Position numbers and translations under genes: made by a program. Below, one piece after another: positions 13,368-26,100 of a stretch of DNA of 64,000 bases. Every line of letters starts with the position of its first letter. The stretch's first letter is position 1. The notes beneath the pieces are model-generated. The model did no database searches. It was not told the origin of the DNA and saw nothing but the letters and a program-made list of their open reading frames with translations. The stretch lies in assembly GCA_043228905.1 (NCBI GenBank), contig JBHGNT010000010.1, positions 20,832,001 to 20,896,000 on the forward strand, given 5' to 3'. The DNA is from Azolla caroliniana. Taxonomy: Eukaryota > Polypodiophyta.

Positions 13368-13728
13368 CACGACATTTGACGCCACGTGTAAGTCTCCAAT
13401 ATAAACAGATAGATCATGAAATGCTTTAACACCCAAGTGACACGAAAGTGTCATCCAGACACATTTAGCGAAGGCTAGGCAAGCATCTCCAAAGTCAACA
13501 TGGATGGGAAGAGATGAGATGGCCCCATTTGTCATGAGAGAGTGAGAAAATTGATCTCTTATCTCTCACTGTAAACTCACTTGATCCATGACGTTTGACA
13601 CCACGTCTAATGTCCTATACAGACATATAGATCATGGCACGTGGTTAGCACCTAGGTGAGAAAAAGTGTCACATGGACGCATTTAGTGAAGGCTAGGAGG
13701 CAACGATAGGCATCTCCAAGTCAGCACG
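13368..13728 (+). repeat. Imperfect direct repeat, two units about 220 bp apart
   Basis: Units at about 13368-13506 and 13589-13728 share the order: GACxCCACGT, AGATAGATCATG-like, AGTGTCA, GACxCATTTAG, GAAGGCTAGG, GCATCTCCAA and GTCA. Spacing between blocks varies by small indels. Non-coding. Confidence 0.7.
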
Positions 13729-16674
13729 GATTCTCACCCTGGTGTCCTGGGAGGCCACCCGATCCGATTCAATCCATCCATGAGATACGATGGCACATCT
13801 AGGATGGGCATGGATAAGCCCGGACATTAAGAATGGCCAAACCAGTGTGTGAAACCAAAATTAGGGTTTCGCACCATCTATTTCTCTGAGAAGAGGCTTT
13901 TTAGGTCAGACATCGTCTACAAATGATGTCTCCCATGCTCTCAGTCCTCCATGGAAATTAGATCATCAGGAACCCTACGGAATTCCATGGCTTCGCTATG
14001 CAGATGATGCCCATGGCTAGACGGGTTCCTATAGCACAACTCTGTGCATGGATTATCAGCTGGGGTGACCATTCTCTTCGCTTGGCTCTCTGGCGAAACG
14101 TCTCTGCTACATTGTTTTAGCTATATAGCATTCTTTTCTCACGTATCTCGCAACCTCTCTTGCTATGCCATTCGCTGTCGATCGCCTTTTTTGGCATCAT
14201 ACATCAGTTTGTATTAGTATTCTGTCACTCATTTCCTTCGCTACGTCCTCCGTAAATCATGTCCTCGCAATGATGCAGATTTTTGTCACAACTATTGTCC
14301 ATAATTTCTTCCTGATCTAAAGTTTCTGAACCTTTTGTGGCATGTAATTTGTGTATTGGTCTTCTACTTCCCTATGATGAGCAAAACATAATACTTTCGT
14401 TCTTCTGAGATGCCTCTCTTTGGGAGCTATGCGGAAAGAAATTGGAGACCTGAACTGAAGGGAAGTTGGATGCATATAAAACTGGTAATTCGTTAGGTAA
14501 TGGTTCTCGTCGTGGTCTGAGTTTTTATTGTTCATTTGTAGTAACTGTCATCCGTAATGATCTCTGAGCTTTTCTCACTATCTGGGTATCTGGGAATTTA
14601 TTCGTGATTTTTCGTAATATGACTCTGGGGTCTAGCATTCCTGGCTAGGGTTTAGTGGTTAGGTTAGTTCTCCACATTGTTTCAAACTTGTAATGGCTGA
14701 TGGGCATCGAGAGGATTCCGAGGTGTCTGAGTTGAATTTATAGTGCTCGCTGGTTGTGAGTGTGAAGGATGCGGTGATCGAACGATATTGCCAATGTGTG
14801 GGTCGAAATTTTTGTAAATATGTAAAATTTGGAATTGAGTATCTATACAATTGCAGTATGTAAGTTTTGGAATTGAAGAACTGTACAAATCTACAACAGC
14901 TTTACCTCGTGTATATGTTATGGACATGTAACATTCGAAGAATGTGTTCTCATAATAGTATGGTACTCCTCGATTGTTCATGTGAGTGAAATGTAGCATT
15001 CAAGAAATTGTTACGCGTGTAACTTTTATTGAAGTAACATTCAAATTTTTTAGTTGTAAGAGTGTTTTGATACTTCGGAATCTCAACAAGTCGTCTTCCT
15101 TTGATCGTTGTATCTTGACGTGGCAATAAAGATCCATCTTATTCGTATCCTTGAACGTTGTCTATCAGTATAAATCGATAGCGCTTCTACGTTATGTGTG
15201 TTCTTCCGTGAACGTTGTTTGCGTTCAATGGATTGAACGCGTCAGAAAAATTATTAATTCGTACTTCATTCAAATGTGAATTTTATAAGTAGATCTGAAA
15301 TTTATTTTTCTTTATTACATAAGTCTATTTCATTTTGTACGTTAAATTGTTAGACTTTGAGCCTCGATTTGTAGTTGCTTACTGTATCGAGTTGTTTTGT
15401 ATTCTGGCCGTTATCAACATTTAAATTCACTTTAGAATTTTAATGTAAATATGCAGATGTCAATATTTATTTAGCAAGTATAGATTTGAAATCTAGTTTA
15501 TTACTTTGAAGCAATGCGTGAGTTTTTGATGCTATTGTCGTTACCTGATTGGTCTGCTTCACTTATTTTTGGCACTGTATGATTTGATGAAGACAACAAG
15601 AGAAACCCTTTTTGAGGTGTTGAATAACTTTGCTTGCATCTCATGTGAGGAATACTTAGCCTACGAAATTTTCTTTGTGTATTTGTGTAGCATGTTGTAG
15701 TCGTTATGTTGACGCCAATGAAAACAGGTGAAGAGGTCGGGAGTCTTCAATGACGGATGGGAATAATTCAATGAAGCTGCAGTATGTGAACGTGACGACC
15801 AACGAAATTTTATCGTGATTACAATAATTGCAGTTTCTTGGCCAATTGCATTTTCAAGGTGTCGGTACAATTGTTATATATATATATATATATGCGCATA
15901 CATATGTTTCTATATCTGCATATAAAACCCTCAATTTGTACGCTTTAACGTGTTGAGGTCTTTTACGATTGTACATATAAGTGGTGACTTGAAAAGTTGT
16001 GTATGCTGGGAAATTTTGTGTGAGGTTATATATTTACACGCAAGACTACATGTATGCCATTGTATAGAATACGAACACTATTATCGCACATTATACATGT
16101 GTGTGTTGCTTGATAAGTAGAATAATCTTAAACAGATTTGACTTGCTGACAAAGTCGGTGTGGGTGCTCACCGGCTATAGGCTAATTGTGAGTTGAGGAA
16201 CTATGTACAGATTGTGGAATTGCACGGAAATGAATGAAAAACATGAGCTGGAGACATAATTAGGCATATACGGTACACATACATGCATTATTAATATCTA
16301 TCGAACCATTTTGATTGTGTGGGGAGCCATAGTGTGGATTGATTGAATAATTTTTACAGAAATGAAAAGAATCATGGGAAGTTCATGGTGTGGGAAAGAA
16401 GAGCTAATAAACTAGGATTCGATTGCTAGGGATTTTTGGGTCCCCAAGATGGGAAATTCTTTCCATGGGGCCTAAGATGGGGAATTCTTTCCATGAATTG
16501 AGAGTAAAATGTTGTGGCTGACCATAGGCTAAGGTATCAGTGAGGAGATAAGGGAACTAAAAGTGATGAGTAAGATAAAGAACATGGCAAAAGATAGAGA
16601 CAGAGAGAGAGAGATTGAATGATGGCCACTACTTCTCACTGGGACAACCATAGCCTCAGAAATATTTCTTCACA

Positions 16675-16686
16675 TTTATAAATAAA
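16675..16686 (+). promoter_or_regulatory. Candidate TATA box of the PDK gene
   Basis: TTTATAAATAAA stands about 360 bases before the ATG at 17047 and is followed by a CT-rich leader-like stretch. Position and leader composition suit a plant core promoter; the transcription start is not known. Confidence 0.4.
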
Positions 16687-17046
16687 ATGCCCAGCAAATA
16701 ACAGGATTTGAGAAACAGAGAGAGCTTCTATTCTCCTTTTCGTTTTTTTCGAAAATCGTTTGCTAGAACACAAACAAAACTCTCTGTTCCCACAAACCTC
16801 CTCCTGTCTCTCTCTCTGTTAACAACTTTTAGTTCCAAATTTCTTTTCTTTTCTTTTCTTTACTGATTCCTTAACTTCAATTATAGAAGCATACCACATA
16901 TATGTATATATGTAGTGCGCAGATCTAATTCCAAATCTGGATGTGCAGAACAGAGAGACACCTCTTGCCCCTGCCTTTTCTTGTAGGAAACAACAGGAAT
17001 ATAAAGAGGAGAAAGAGACGGTGTTGATTCCTCTTCTGCTGTGCCC

Positions 17047-19702
17047 ATGGCAGCTCGAAAAGCCACAGATTATGTTGCCAGGCAACTCGTAGAAGATATC
17101 TACAAATTTAGTGTCAAGAAGCAAACAGGGGTCAGCTTAAAGCATATGATGGATTTCGGTGCTTTTCCCACCCAAAAGAATCTTCTCTTATCCGCACAAT
17201 TCCTTCACAAAGAACTCCCCATCCGCCTCGCACATCGTGTTGTCGAGCTCGAAAATCTGCCCTTCGGACTGTCGTCTAAAAATCATGTCTTACAGGTATA
17301 AGAAATCATTCATAGGAAGGATGATGATTCATTATCATGGATCACTTGCACATACTTAATGGAATTTCATTGATCCCACACATATGCTATTACAACTCAT
17401 TGATATCACTCGCATATGCTATTAATTGGTAATATGCACATATATTTGGACTTCATTGGTCATATACATGTATCCATCCATACGGAATTGTTGTGCATGT
17501 TTATATGCATGTGAACTTCATTGATCATGTGCGTATGTATTTATCATATGTATAAATCACTTGCATATAAAAGTATATACACGTGTGGAGAGTGAAATTC
17601 ATTGATCCAATACATTTATGACCCATTCATTGATCAGTGACATGCTTATAGAAATGGGATTAGACAAAAGGCTATTTGATCATATGCATGTATGCCAATG
17701 GAAGTCATTAAGGAGGGCTGTTGATTGAGCAAGTAAATGTGTTCATGAAATTATTTTAAAGGGTCATTGTTTGATCCTGTGCATATGCACATGGAATTCA
17801 TTGATCCTCTGCATATATATATATATATCCAATATGTTCTTATCCCGTGCTTTTCGAACTCCTATCTAATAGGTTCGTGAATGGTATGTCGATTCCTTCA
17901 GAGACTTGCGACGTTTCCCAGAAATTCAAGATGATGCAGACGAGTTAAGATTCGCCAAATTATTGCAGCAAATCAAGATAAGACACAACGATGTGGTGCC
18001 TACCATTGCTATGGGCATTAAAGAGCTTAAAGAGGATTTGGGGCTTAAAGATTGCATGGATGAGGTTCCCGAGATCCACCAATTCCTTGATAGGTTCTAT
18101 ATGTCGAGAATCGGCATAAGAATGCTCCTAGGTGAGTATGAGCCATTCATGTAAAAGAGTAGTCACAACAAGTTTTACACATTCTCTTATTACAATCCTT
18201 GCATTATGGATCCAGCTTCCAAAAGCTTGTGATGCAATCCTTGTAGTGTAACACAAAGGAAAGTGATATAATTATTGGAACTATTGGATTTACGATGACA
18301 CATCTCAGAACATAGTTTTACCAACTCCAATAATCATATCATAGAGTTGGCTCTTACTCGCATGAGCAACTTTGTTTTTGTGTTAGTGTTGAAGAAGTAT
18401 ATAAGCACTCACAATGAGTTCCGAAAATAAATGAAGTTGTTTGAATGGTTAGGTCAGCAGGTGGCGTTGCATCAACCCCAACCTCCTGCATATGTGGGTC
18501 TTATTTCCACCAAGGAAAGCCCAGTGATGGTTGCCAGAAATGCAGTGGATGATGCCCGTGCCATCTGTATGCGGACATATGGGAATGCCCCCGAAGTCCA
18601 AATTTACGGGGACCCAAAATTCACATTTGCGTAAGTGTTGTTTGTGGCCTTCCTCAATGAATGATTAGACTATTACACACATACACATGTGTTTTTGGAA
18701 TGAAGTTCAATCTCAATTGAATGATTTGATTGAATCCCATATTAGGTATGTGCCAACACATTTACATCAAATGATATTTGAGCTCGTGAAGAACTCGTTA
18801 CGTGCGGTTCAGGAGCGATGTATGGATAGAGATGACGATCCTCCTCCCATTAGAGTGGTTGTTGCCGATGGACTGGAAGATGTCACTGTAAAGGTTTGAT
18901 TTCCAACTACGATCCACGTGGGATTAGCATTCTTTAATGAAGTTTGTGCAGCAATTTTAAGGTCTCTTAAATGCGATTGTTTCCCACCCTTTTTGGCATG
19001 ATTTTTTTTGCGATTTAGATTAGCAAGCATTATACTCCCTAAATCTACATGATTTCAAGACAACTGATGATCAATCAAAATTTGCCTTTGCTTTACTTTA
19101 ATGATATGATTCTCTTGTACATCCAAATGTCATGACTAGATGAGACAAGAGTAGGAAAAATCCTTTATGTATTTTTCTTTGGCAAATGTTATGAAATCTC
19201 AATGTTGGTTGACCTCCACTTATTTGTTACCCTGGTCTTTTCTTCAATGTGCTATTTTGTCATTATAGATATCGGACGAGGGTGGTGGGATTCCTCGTAG
19301 TGGAATTTCGAAGATTTGGAGTTATCTGTATAGCACTGCAAGGAGCCCTTCCAATTCAGCCCTGTCTACGACCATGGCTGGATATGGCTTTGGGCTACCC
19401 ATAAGTAGACTTTATGCGAGATACTTTGGTGGGGATCTTCAAGTTATATCCATGGAAGGTTATGGTAATAATAATGCATCCCTTGGTCTCAAGTTGTGTT
19501 TTTTTAAACTTTTTTTTCATAATCATTATCTTTTTTATTCCATTTGCACTTGAAAATCAACATAATTGCAGTATAGTAAAGACTCTGGCTATGGATGAAT
19601 GATGAAGTAGAAGATCTAATCATTTGTCATGCCATTCATGTAGGTACCGATGCATACCTCCATCTTACAAGGCTTGCTAATGTGCAAGAACCGCTGCCCT
19701 AA
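17047..19702 (+). CDS. PDK: Mitochondrial pyruvate dehydrogenase kinase
   Basis: Six exons (17047-17295, 17873-18131, 18453-18630, 18746-18893, 19269-19464, 19644-19702) give 362 residues, the usual plant PDK length. The enzyme phosphorylates the E1-alpha subunit of mitochondrial pyruvate dehydrogenase and switches the complex off. Seen in the protein: the N-terminal helical domain with [11 protein letters not shown] and FLHKELPIR; His121 in KIRHNDVVP; then a GHKL ATPase domain with N-box Asn245 ([12 protein letters not shown]), G1 box Asp281 (SDEGGG) and G2 box GYGFGLP at 316-322; and the C-terminal [11 protein letters not shown]. The ATP-lid segment between YSTAR and MAGYGFG is several residues shorter than I remember for Arabidopsis PDK and lacks its acidic stretch. 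An ATG at 17047 lies in the expected place. No frameshift or missing key residue is seen. Confidence 0.95.
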
Positions 19703-22281
19703 AAATTTATGCATACTATATATATAATGAGAGATTTAACTAATTTGGTTATTTTCGAATCCATGTAAACAAATTTGATAAGAATCAATGAATACTTTCA
19801 ATGACACGCAACTAGAAGGCAAGCTTGCTAAGTACAAAACACCATCTTCTTGCACATTAGAGCTCAACACATGATCTTGTTGGTATTGAGATGCGATGAC
19901 AAAATTGTAAACATACCGAATTCTCTTACACACTTTATTCCAACCAATTTGCACAATTGATTCCAACCATATGGTCTATTCAAGACAAATGTGAATTTTG
20001 CACATGTATTGTTGTACATAAGAAAAGAAGGGCATTTATTTGACATATTGTTGGGGTTTAAGAAGAACATTGGAATTTTTAAACTTATATTTGAGTTCTC
20101 TAATGTAGACATATCTACAAACTAGTGCCTTTCTTCTACAGTTAATGCTTAAGAAAATTTAAGGAAATCACTCTTTTAACACTACCTTCTACATATTATG
20201 TAGACGTTTTTTTAATTAAATGAGGGTAATATATATTGTCATATGATGGTTTCTATATGATATGGATGTCTTGATTCTAGTTGATGTGTGATCTGAAACC
20301 CGTAATTGAAAAGATGAGCTTATGTTACCAAAGTTCTTAAACAATTTGGTACAAGGTAAACTCTTTTCAAATTCTTAGTTTGAGATGATGAAGACCGGCC
20401 ATTTCATCCTGAATGTATGGCTTTAAGAATATCTTTCCACAATCCAAGAGGTTAAAGCAATATCTTTATTGCCATGGTAATGTTAATGAAGAGGTAGGTA
20501 TGAAATATTAAAGCATCCTTTTCTCATGCACGTGCGACAATAATTGGTGTTTGACTTCTTTGTTAAGACAACCACCTATGTATTTAATGAACAATTTCCT
20601 TGATACATGAACAACCAATCGTTTGGGCGTAGTTTAGGCATTGCTATAGCCATAATACATGTATGACACCACTCTTCCTTTGTCCTCATGGCTTTCAACT
20701 ATGTATGTTGATTGACACGATTGTTGATTCTTCTAGCATCCATAATGTGCAAAAATACACTAGTCAAGGGCGTGGAATTGGCGTCCTACTCTTAACACCC
20801 TTTTGGGTGAAGAACAAGACACTCCAAGGAACATCCTACCTTGTACACTTTTGCTTTGAGTCCTTCCCAATGACCTCTTATGCATGTGTTGTACGATTTG
20901 GTGAATACCACAGAAGAGTAAGAGCGGGAAGAGCGGGAAATGATAACAATGTAAACTACATTTGAGAGATTGAATAGACAAAGAATCAATAGACCATCTA
21001 AATCAATGTGCATATTATATAGCATACAAAATTAATATTTGCATGTTAGAATATGCTACTTTGTGGCATAAATAGGTTTACATTGTGGTCATCATACCAC
21101 CTTTCAACTTTAAGGATTTAATCATTGGGTTACCTAATTAGGAACCCCTTCATACTAAAAATAGCATTCAAGCCCACTCAAGCACTCATAGTTTTCCTCT
21201 TAATTTACAATTACGGCCTTTTGGCGTTACACACGCTACTGGATAGCCAAAACATAGATTGGTTTGTTTGCTACAAATGGGTTTTCCCTTAATGTATATG
21301 CATTTGTTTCATTGACAACACAATGAAACTTGTAGTAGGCCCTTTCTTGGAAGCTTATATTTGATGTTGAACCAAATAGTATTAAACCCTTTCTTGCATA
21401 CTTACATTTGGTGTTGACAATTGAGCCAAGCGCCCAATGCAAATTTGTTGTTTTTTCTCCCATTTCAAACCTTGACACTTAGCATGATCAATAATGATTG
21501 TGATTTTCCATTGTCTAAGATTTTCTTGAGGGAAAATATATTGTTACGATACACATTCCAAGATTTAATTAAGGTCCCCAATGCTACCGTCCAATATACC
21601 GTGACTCTATTCATGGTATCCCATTCATAGTAGCACATAGATTTCTCGACTATCTCAATAATGTCTTTAAAGTAACTTTATATGCTAAGGTTTGATTTGA
21701 ATGCACTAATGTAGATGGTGATAATCCATAGGTTTGTGAAAGGTCCATGCATGAAGAGTGATGATATAAGTTCATGGAAACTAGCTCAAGAAGGGTGCAA
21801 AAAAATCCTTATTGTAGCATGATCCAACAAACAAACCAACCATTATTTCAAATGTTGCATTTACTTTTTTTCTATTACAATTGCAACCATCATCAACAAA
21901 AATCTTGAAATTGAGAATCACTTACTAACTCCATATACATTACAAGAAAAATGTTGACAACTTATTTCCCTTCAACAACTTATTATTGATGGTGGCAATA
22001 ATACTTGTTTGTTGAGAGAATCCACAAGAAAAACCCACAAGGATTTGGTTAACAAAGCCAAAATATACAAGTTAAAAACATGGGTAACACAATGACGATC
22101 AACCTCCTAAGAGACATTATAGGCATCTAACAAGCTTATTGAACTTGTTAATTCATAGGAATGATGGGTGGTGTGTAGAAAGGGTAGGAGCGTAAGGTCA
22201 AGCCACCACATTCAATGTAGAGCATGTAGTGGTCCTTGAACATAATATGGGCATTGTTACGGGCATGACCATATAATATCC
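19703..22281. other. Intergenic DNA, nothing recognised
   Basis: AT-rich sequence. Open frames near 20663-20965 and 21236-21630 have no recognisable domain and no splice-linked continuation. CATTACAAGAAAA at 21938 is one base away from the CACTA-transposon terminal consensus, but no matching opposite end was found. Confidence 0.5.
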
Positions 22282-22633
22282 TGTGGTAAGTTTTACCGTA
22301 GTATTCTATACACATGGATAATGTGTGAGGGTTAAATGGGTCTGGCTATAAATATGAGGCCTAGCTACCCTCATTTGATAATCTTGGGAGTACGTCGAGA
22401 CATTGTCCTTGTGGTGGATTAACTCTTGTAGCGAGCGTGCTAGTACCAGGTACGACTCGACGCCATGATGGTGGTATGGGACGCCGATCGAGCTCGAGTC
22501 CGTCTCGATCCCTTCACTCGGGGGTGGTCAGGTGGATCAACACTCGTCTTTCTCTCTCTCTCTCTCTCTCATTTCTTATCTATTTATCTTTTATATCCTT
22601 ATCTCATGCTTACATTAGGATCTAACTCTAACA
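22282..22633 (+). mobile_element. Possible solo LTR or LTR fragment
   Basis: The stretch begins TGTGGTAAG and ends CTCTAACA, contains GGCTATAAATATGAGG (TATA-box-like) about 60 bases into its second quarter, then a GC-rich leader with ACGACTCGACGCC and a (CT)n run. This order resembles a retrotransposon LTR. No target-site duplication or internal coding region was found, so the call is tentative. It lies 480 bases before the sucrose-transporter start. Confidence 0.35.
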
Positions 22634-22785
22634 GGCATGGCAAAGACCAATCATTACCTCAAACTTTCATGGTGTAGGTGAGTTTGTAATTCCTCAAAGA
22701 CAATGGCTAGGCATGGCAAAGACCTATCATTACCTCTAACTTTCATGGTGTAGGTGAGTGTGTAATTCGTCAAAGACAATGGCTA
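22634..22785 (+). repeat. Tandem duplication of a 76-bp unit
   Basis: GGCATGGCAAAGACC starts at 22634 and again at 22710. The two units differ at only a handful of positions and each ends CAAAGACAATGGCTA. The repeat directly follows the LTR-like stretch. Confidence 0.9.
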
Positions 22786-23106
22786 GCAGAGTTAGCTAGA
22801 AGAAACACTCCACAAACTTTACAATTGAGATGTCTGCCCGAAACACCGACCGAGAATCCCTTCATTCTGAGTTAGATATGTCTGGTTCTCTCGGCTCCGG
22901 CCTCTGACATGAGGTTTGCAAAGACACACCTCTCACACGAGGAGACACATGTATGTATGTATGTAGAAAGACAATCTCCTTCTCTTTCCATTCACTTATA
23001 TAGAAATAAAAACAGAAGGAATTGATCGAAAGAAGAAGAAGGGATATTGGTCTGTAAAAATACTCTGTTTTCCTTCCTCTGTCTTTTCTTGAGTGTCTGT
23101 GTGGAC

Positions 23107-23115
23107 ATGAAATGA
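23107..23115 (+). promoter_or_regulatory. Two-codon upstream ORF overlapping the transporter start
   Basis: ATG AAA TGA at 23107-23115 overlaps the main ATG at 23112 in another frame (ATGAAATGAAG). A ribosome starting at the first ATG would stop one base past the real start. This could lower or tune translation; effect is inferred. Confidence 0.6.
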
Positions 23116-26100
23116 AGCCCAAGAATCCTCTGTATCGCAAAATCCCTGAATCTGATCACGGCATATCTCACATTTCACCACCTCCTGATGATGAAAGAAA
23201 GATTCCTACCAACAATGGGTATAGTTCCCCTGCTTCTCTGCTAACTCTAACCCTATCTTCTTTCATCGCAGCAGGAGTTCAATTTGGATGGGCCTTGCAG
23301 CTCTCTCTGCTTACACCTTACATCCAGGTATCTCCTAATACTTCTTCATATGTTTAGATCTGATCGGCGGTGTATTATTGAAAACTCATAGAGATCTGCT
23401 TTATAATGTATATTTTTTCATAAGACTGAATGGTTTTGATTACGTCGTGATCAAAGTTCGTTTTTTTTGCATTATTTTTTACTTAAATGTTACGGTGTAT
23501 TTCCTAGGATTGTGATCAGAACCTAGAAATGGAATGATCTCGTTATCCATGATCAGAAATCTCTATGCTTTTCATTATTTGTGATCTGAGTTCTGAATGA
23601 TTCTCATTATTTTTAATTAGAGATAAGAATGAACTCAGAATAGATGATTAGATATTATAAATTTACTAATTATTTGTGAATAGTTTTAGATTATTAAGGA
23701 TTCTAAAATCTATTACCACAGTTTGGATTGGTATTCATTGTAGAGATTCTCAAATTTATGCTTATGATGATTTTGTTTTGATAACTTTTCTCTTCCATTG
23801 TGGTCAGACTCTGGGTATAGAGCACGCATTTACGTCTTTTATATGGCTGTGCGGTCCCATAACAGGCCTTGTGGTAAGATCATCGTTTACTTTTTACAGC
23901 ATGTGTACATATGAAGGTGTGTGTATATGTATTTATGTGATGTGTGCTTCAAGCCAATGTATGCGATATTGGCTAATCCGATAATGTGTTCATCAATGTT
24001 TGTGTGTTGTATGTGATTCTGGTTTGAAATGCATCAAACGAATTTCATCAGTTGTAGATTACACTAATTGGACATTTACATAGGTACAACCTTGTGTTGG
24101 AGTTTGGAGCGACAAATGTACACTGAAGCTAGGCCGTCGGCGTCCATTTATTTTAGGTGGATCACTCTTAATTTGCTTAGCAGTGAGTTTTTTTTGCCTC
24201 CATTACCTCTGATTATACTTTCGTGTATCTCTTGTTCATTATGTACAAAATTTGGGAGTTTTTTGTCTATTCTGATGTAATAACATTGCTCAAACCAGGT
24301 GGTCGTCATAGGGTTTTCTGCAGATATTGGCTACCTCCTTGGTGATGGTGCTGATGGCTGCACGTGAGTTCTTTCAAAGCTGTATATGTGGTCACAACTC
24401 AACTTATTCATTATACGACATGAAGTATTCATCGATTATCAATATTGTTATAACTCAATATGATGGTTATTTTTTATTCTTAGAGTTTCTCAAGGGAAAC
24501 GTCCATGGGCTGCAGCAGTATTTATCCTAGGGTTTTGGCTGTTAGACCTTGCCAACAATACAGTACAAGTAATTCTTCACCTCTGTTGAAAGTTTTTATG
24601 AAATGGGAGGACATATATTTTAACATTTTCCATTTCATATTTTAGGGTCCTGCACGAGCATTGCTTGCTGATCTTGCAGGTAGTTTGAATGTATATTATA
24701 AACTTCCAGAAAATTTTATTGAATATATTCATACATTATGTATCTCGTCGCTCATATGACATTTGATTCAGGATCGGAGCAACGAGACACTGCCAATGCC
24801 ATATTCTGTTTGTGGATGGCAGTTGGAAATATCATTGGATTTTCAGCTGGCGCTAGTGATAAATGGCACAAGTACTTTTTCATCTCCTCATACCCGTATA
24901 TTATTTGGATATGTGAATTTTATGCTTAAAGATATAGTATCTGGATCCAAAAAGTGCAGATTGTTTCCCTTTGTTGTAACTCAGGCTTGTTGTAATGCTT
25001 GTGGTAACCTCAAAGCAGCTTTTCTTGTTGCTGTGGTAAGTAAGTAGGCATGATATTTGCAGCTAATGTTACACTTGGTTTTATATGAGTGTATTCCTCA
25101 TTGATGATTCTATTGACCTTTCCCTTTGTACAGATTTTCTTGTCTTTTTGTACACTTGTTACGATGTTTTTTGCGAAGGAGATACCACTCCTACCGCCAC
25201 AGGCTATGCCGTTAGAAGATGATTCTCCATTGCTAAGCAATCAGCCAGAGAAAGCAATTGAACTGCAAGGTTTCAGGGTTTCAGATGAGCTGGGTCATCT
25301 TACAGATGTTGACATAAACGGCACTGTTGAGTTATCATCTGGAAAAGAGTTGGAGACAGCAGTATCTGGACCTGGAGCTGCGTTGGTAAACCTTTTGACA
25401 AATGTCAGAATGCTCCCAACTGAGATGAAAAGTGTGCTTATTGTCATGGCACTGTGTTGGGTATGTTTGCTTGCTCCACCATTGTTGGCATATATTTGAA
25501 ATTTGGTTAGTACTATATTTGAACTGCCATGCTTTCTATTTATTCTGGATGAATGCTGCATAACTGTGACGAGAAATTAGAAATTCACTGAACTAGAATG
25601 TAGCACGAACGTGCAAAATGATTTTTTTCTGTGAACCTCAGAAAAAAGTGTATTTTTTCCCTAAACAGTGCTCAAACCACTCACCTATAATGTCCTTATC
25701 CACAAAGTTGATTTGACTGGATGGTATGGAGTCATAGAACAGAGCCGTAAAAAGAACTGGATACTTGACATAGCCCAATGCTTTCCTAGTATGTTCTACT
25801 GGTTCCAATATCCATCTATGAAACGCTCAATTTGAAAACTATGGGTAATAATTATGCCGGGGAGGTATCCTGAAGTGCGCTACTTTTGTGTTCTGCACTT
25901 AATGTTTAGTTGACGCTCAAATTAATGGGTCTAGCAATGCAAGAGGCATTCTTGAACTCATTATTCTACCCCTGCGGCACAATGATGAGGAATAATCTGT
26001 CAAGGCTGACGGTGGAGATTTAGTCAGAAATGTTTTGTTCTATGTCAAGGTAGACAATAGGATGGTTTAGCATATTTGTTTGGAATTCCCATCACTGAAA

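Larger units (their letters stand above)
11783..17046. other. Intergenic DNA, no protein gene found
   Basis: Contains the promoter side of the DCAF4-like gene, one copy of a 748-bp dispersed repeat, an imperfect direct repeat at 13.4-13.7 kb and the 5' leader of the kinase gene. The stretch 13,850-16,600 begins with ATTAGGGTTTCG, a telo-box-like word, and has no long frame and no tRNA. It could hold a non-coding transcript but nothing proves it. A short TA run sits near 15,873-15,893. Confidence 0.55.

Noticed and set aside
14317-14999. Minus-strand frames of 63-105 codons in the 14-15 kb gap
   Set aside because: Low-complexity Ser/Thr/His-rich translations with no family signal or codon regularity.
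20663-20965. 100-codon open frame as a gene
   Set aside because: No family resemblance; frames of similar length overlap it on the other strand.
21938-21953. CATTACAAGAAAA as a CACTA transposon end
   Set aside because: One base off the consensus and no matching opposite terminus or transposase was found.
24763-25047. Alternative frame over sucrose-transporter exons 7-8
   Set aside because: The other frame gives the conserved carrier sequence with matching splice phases.
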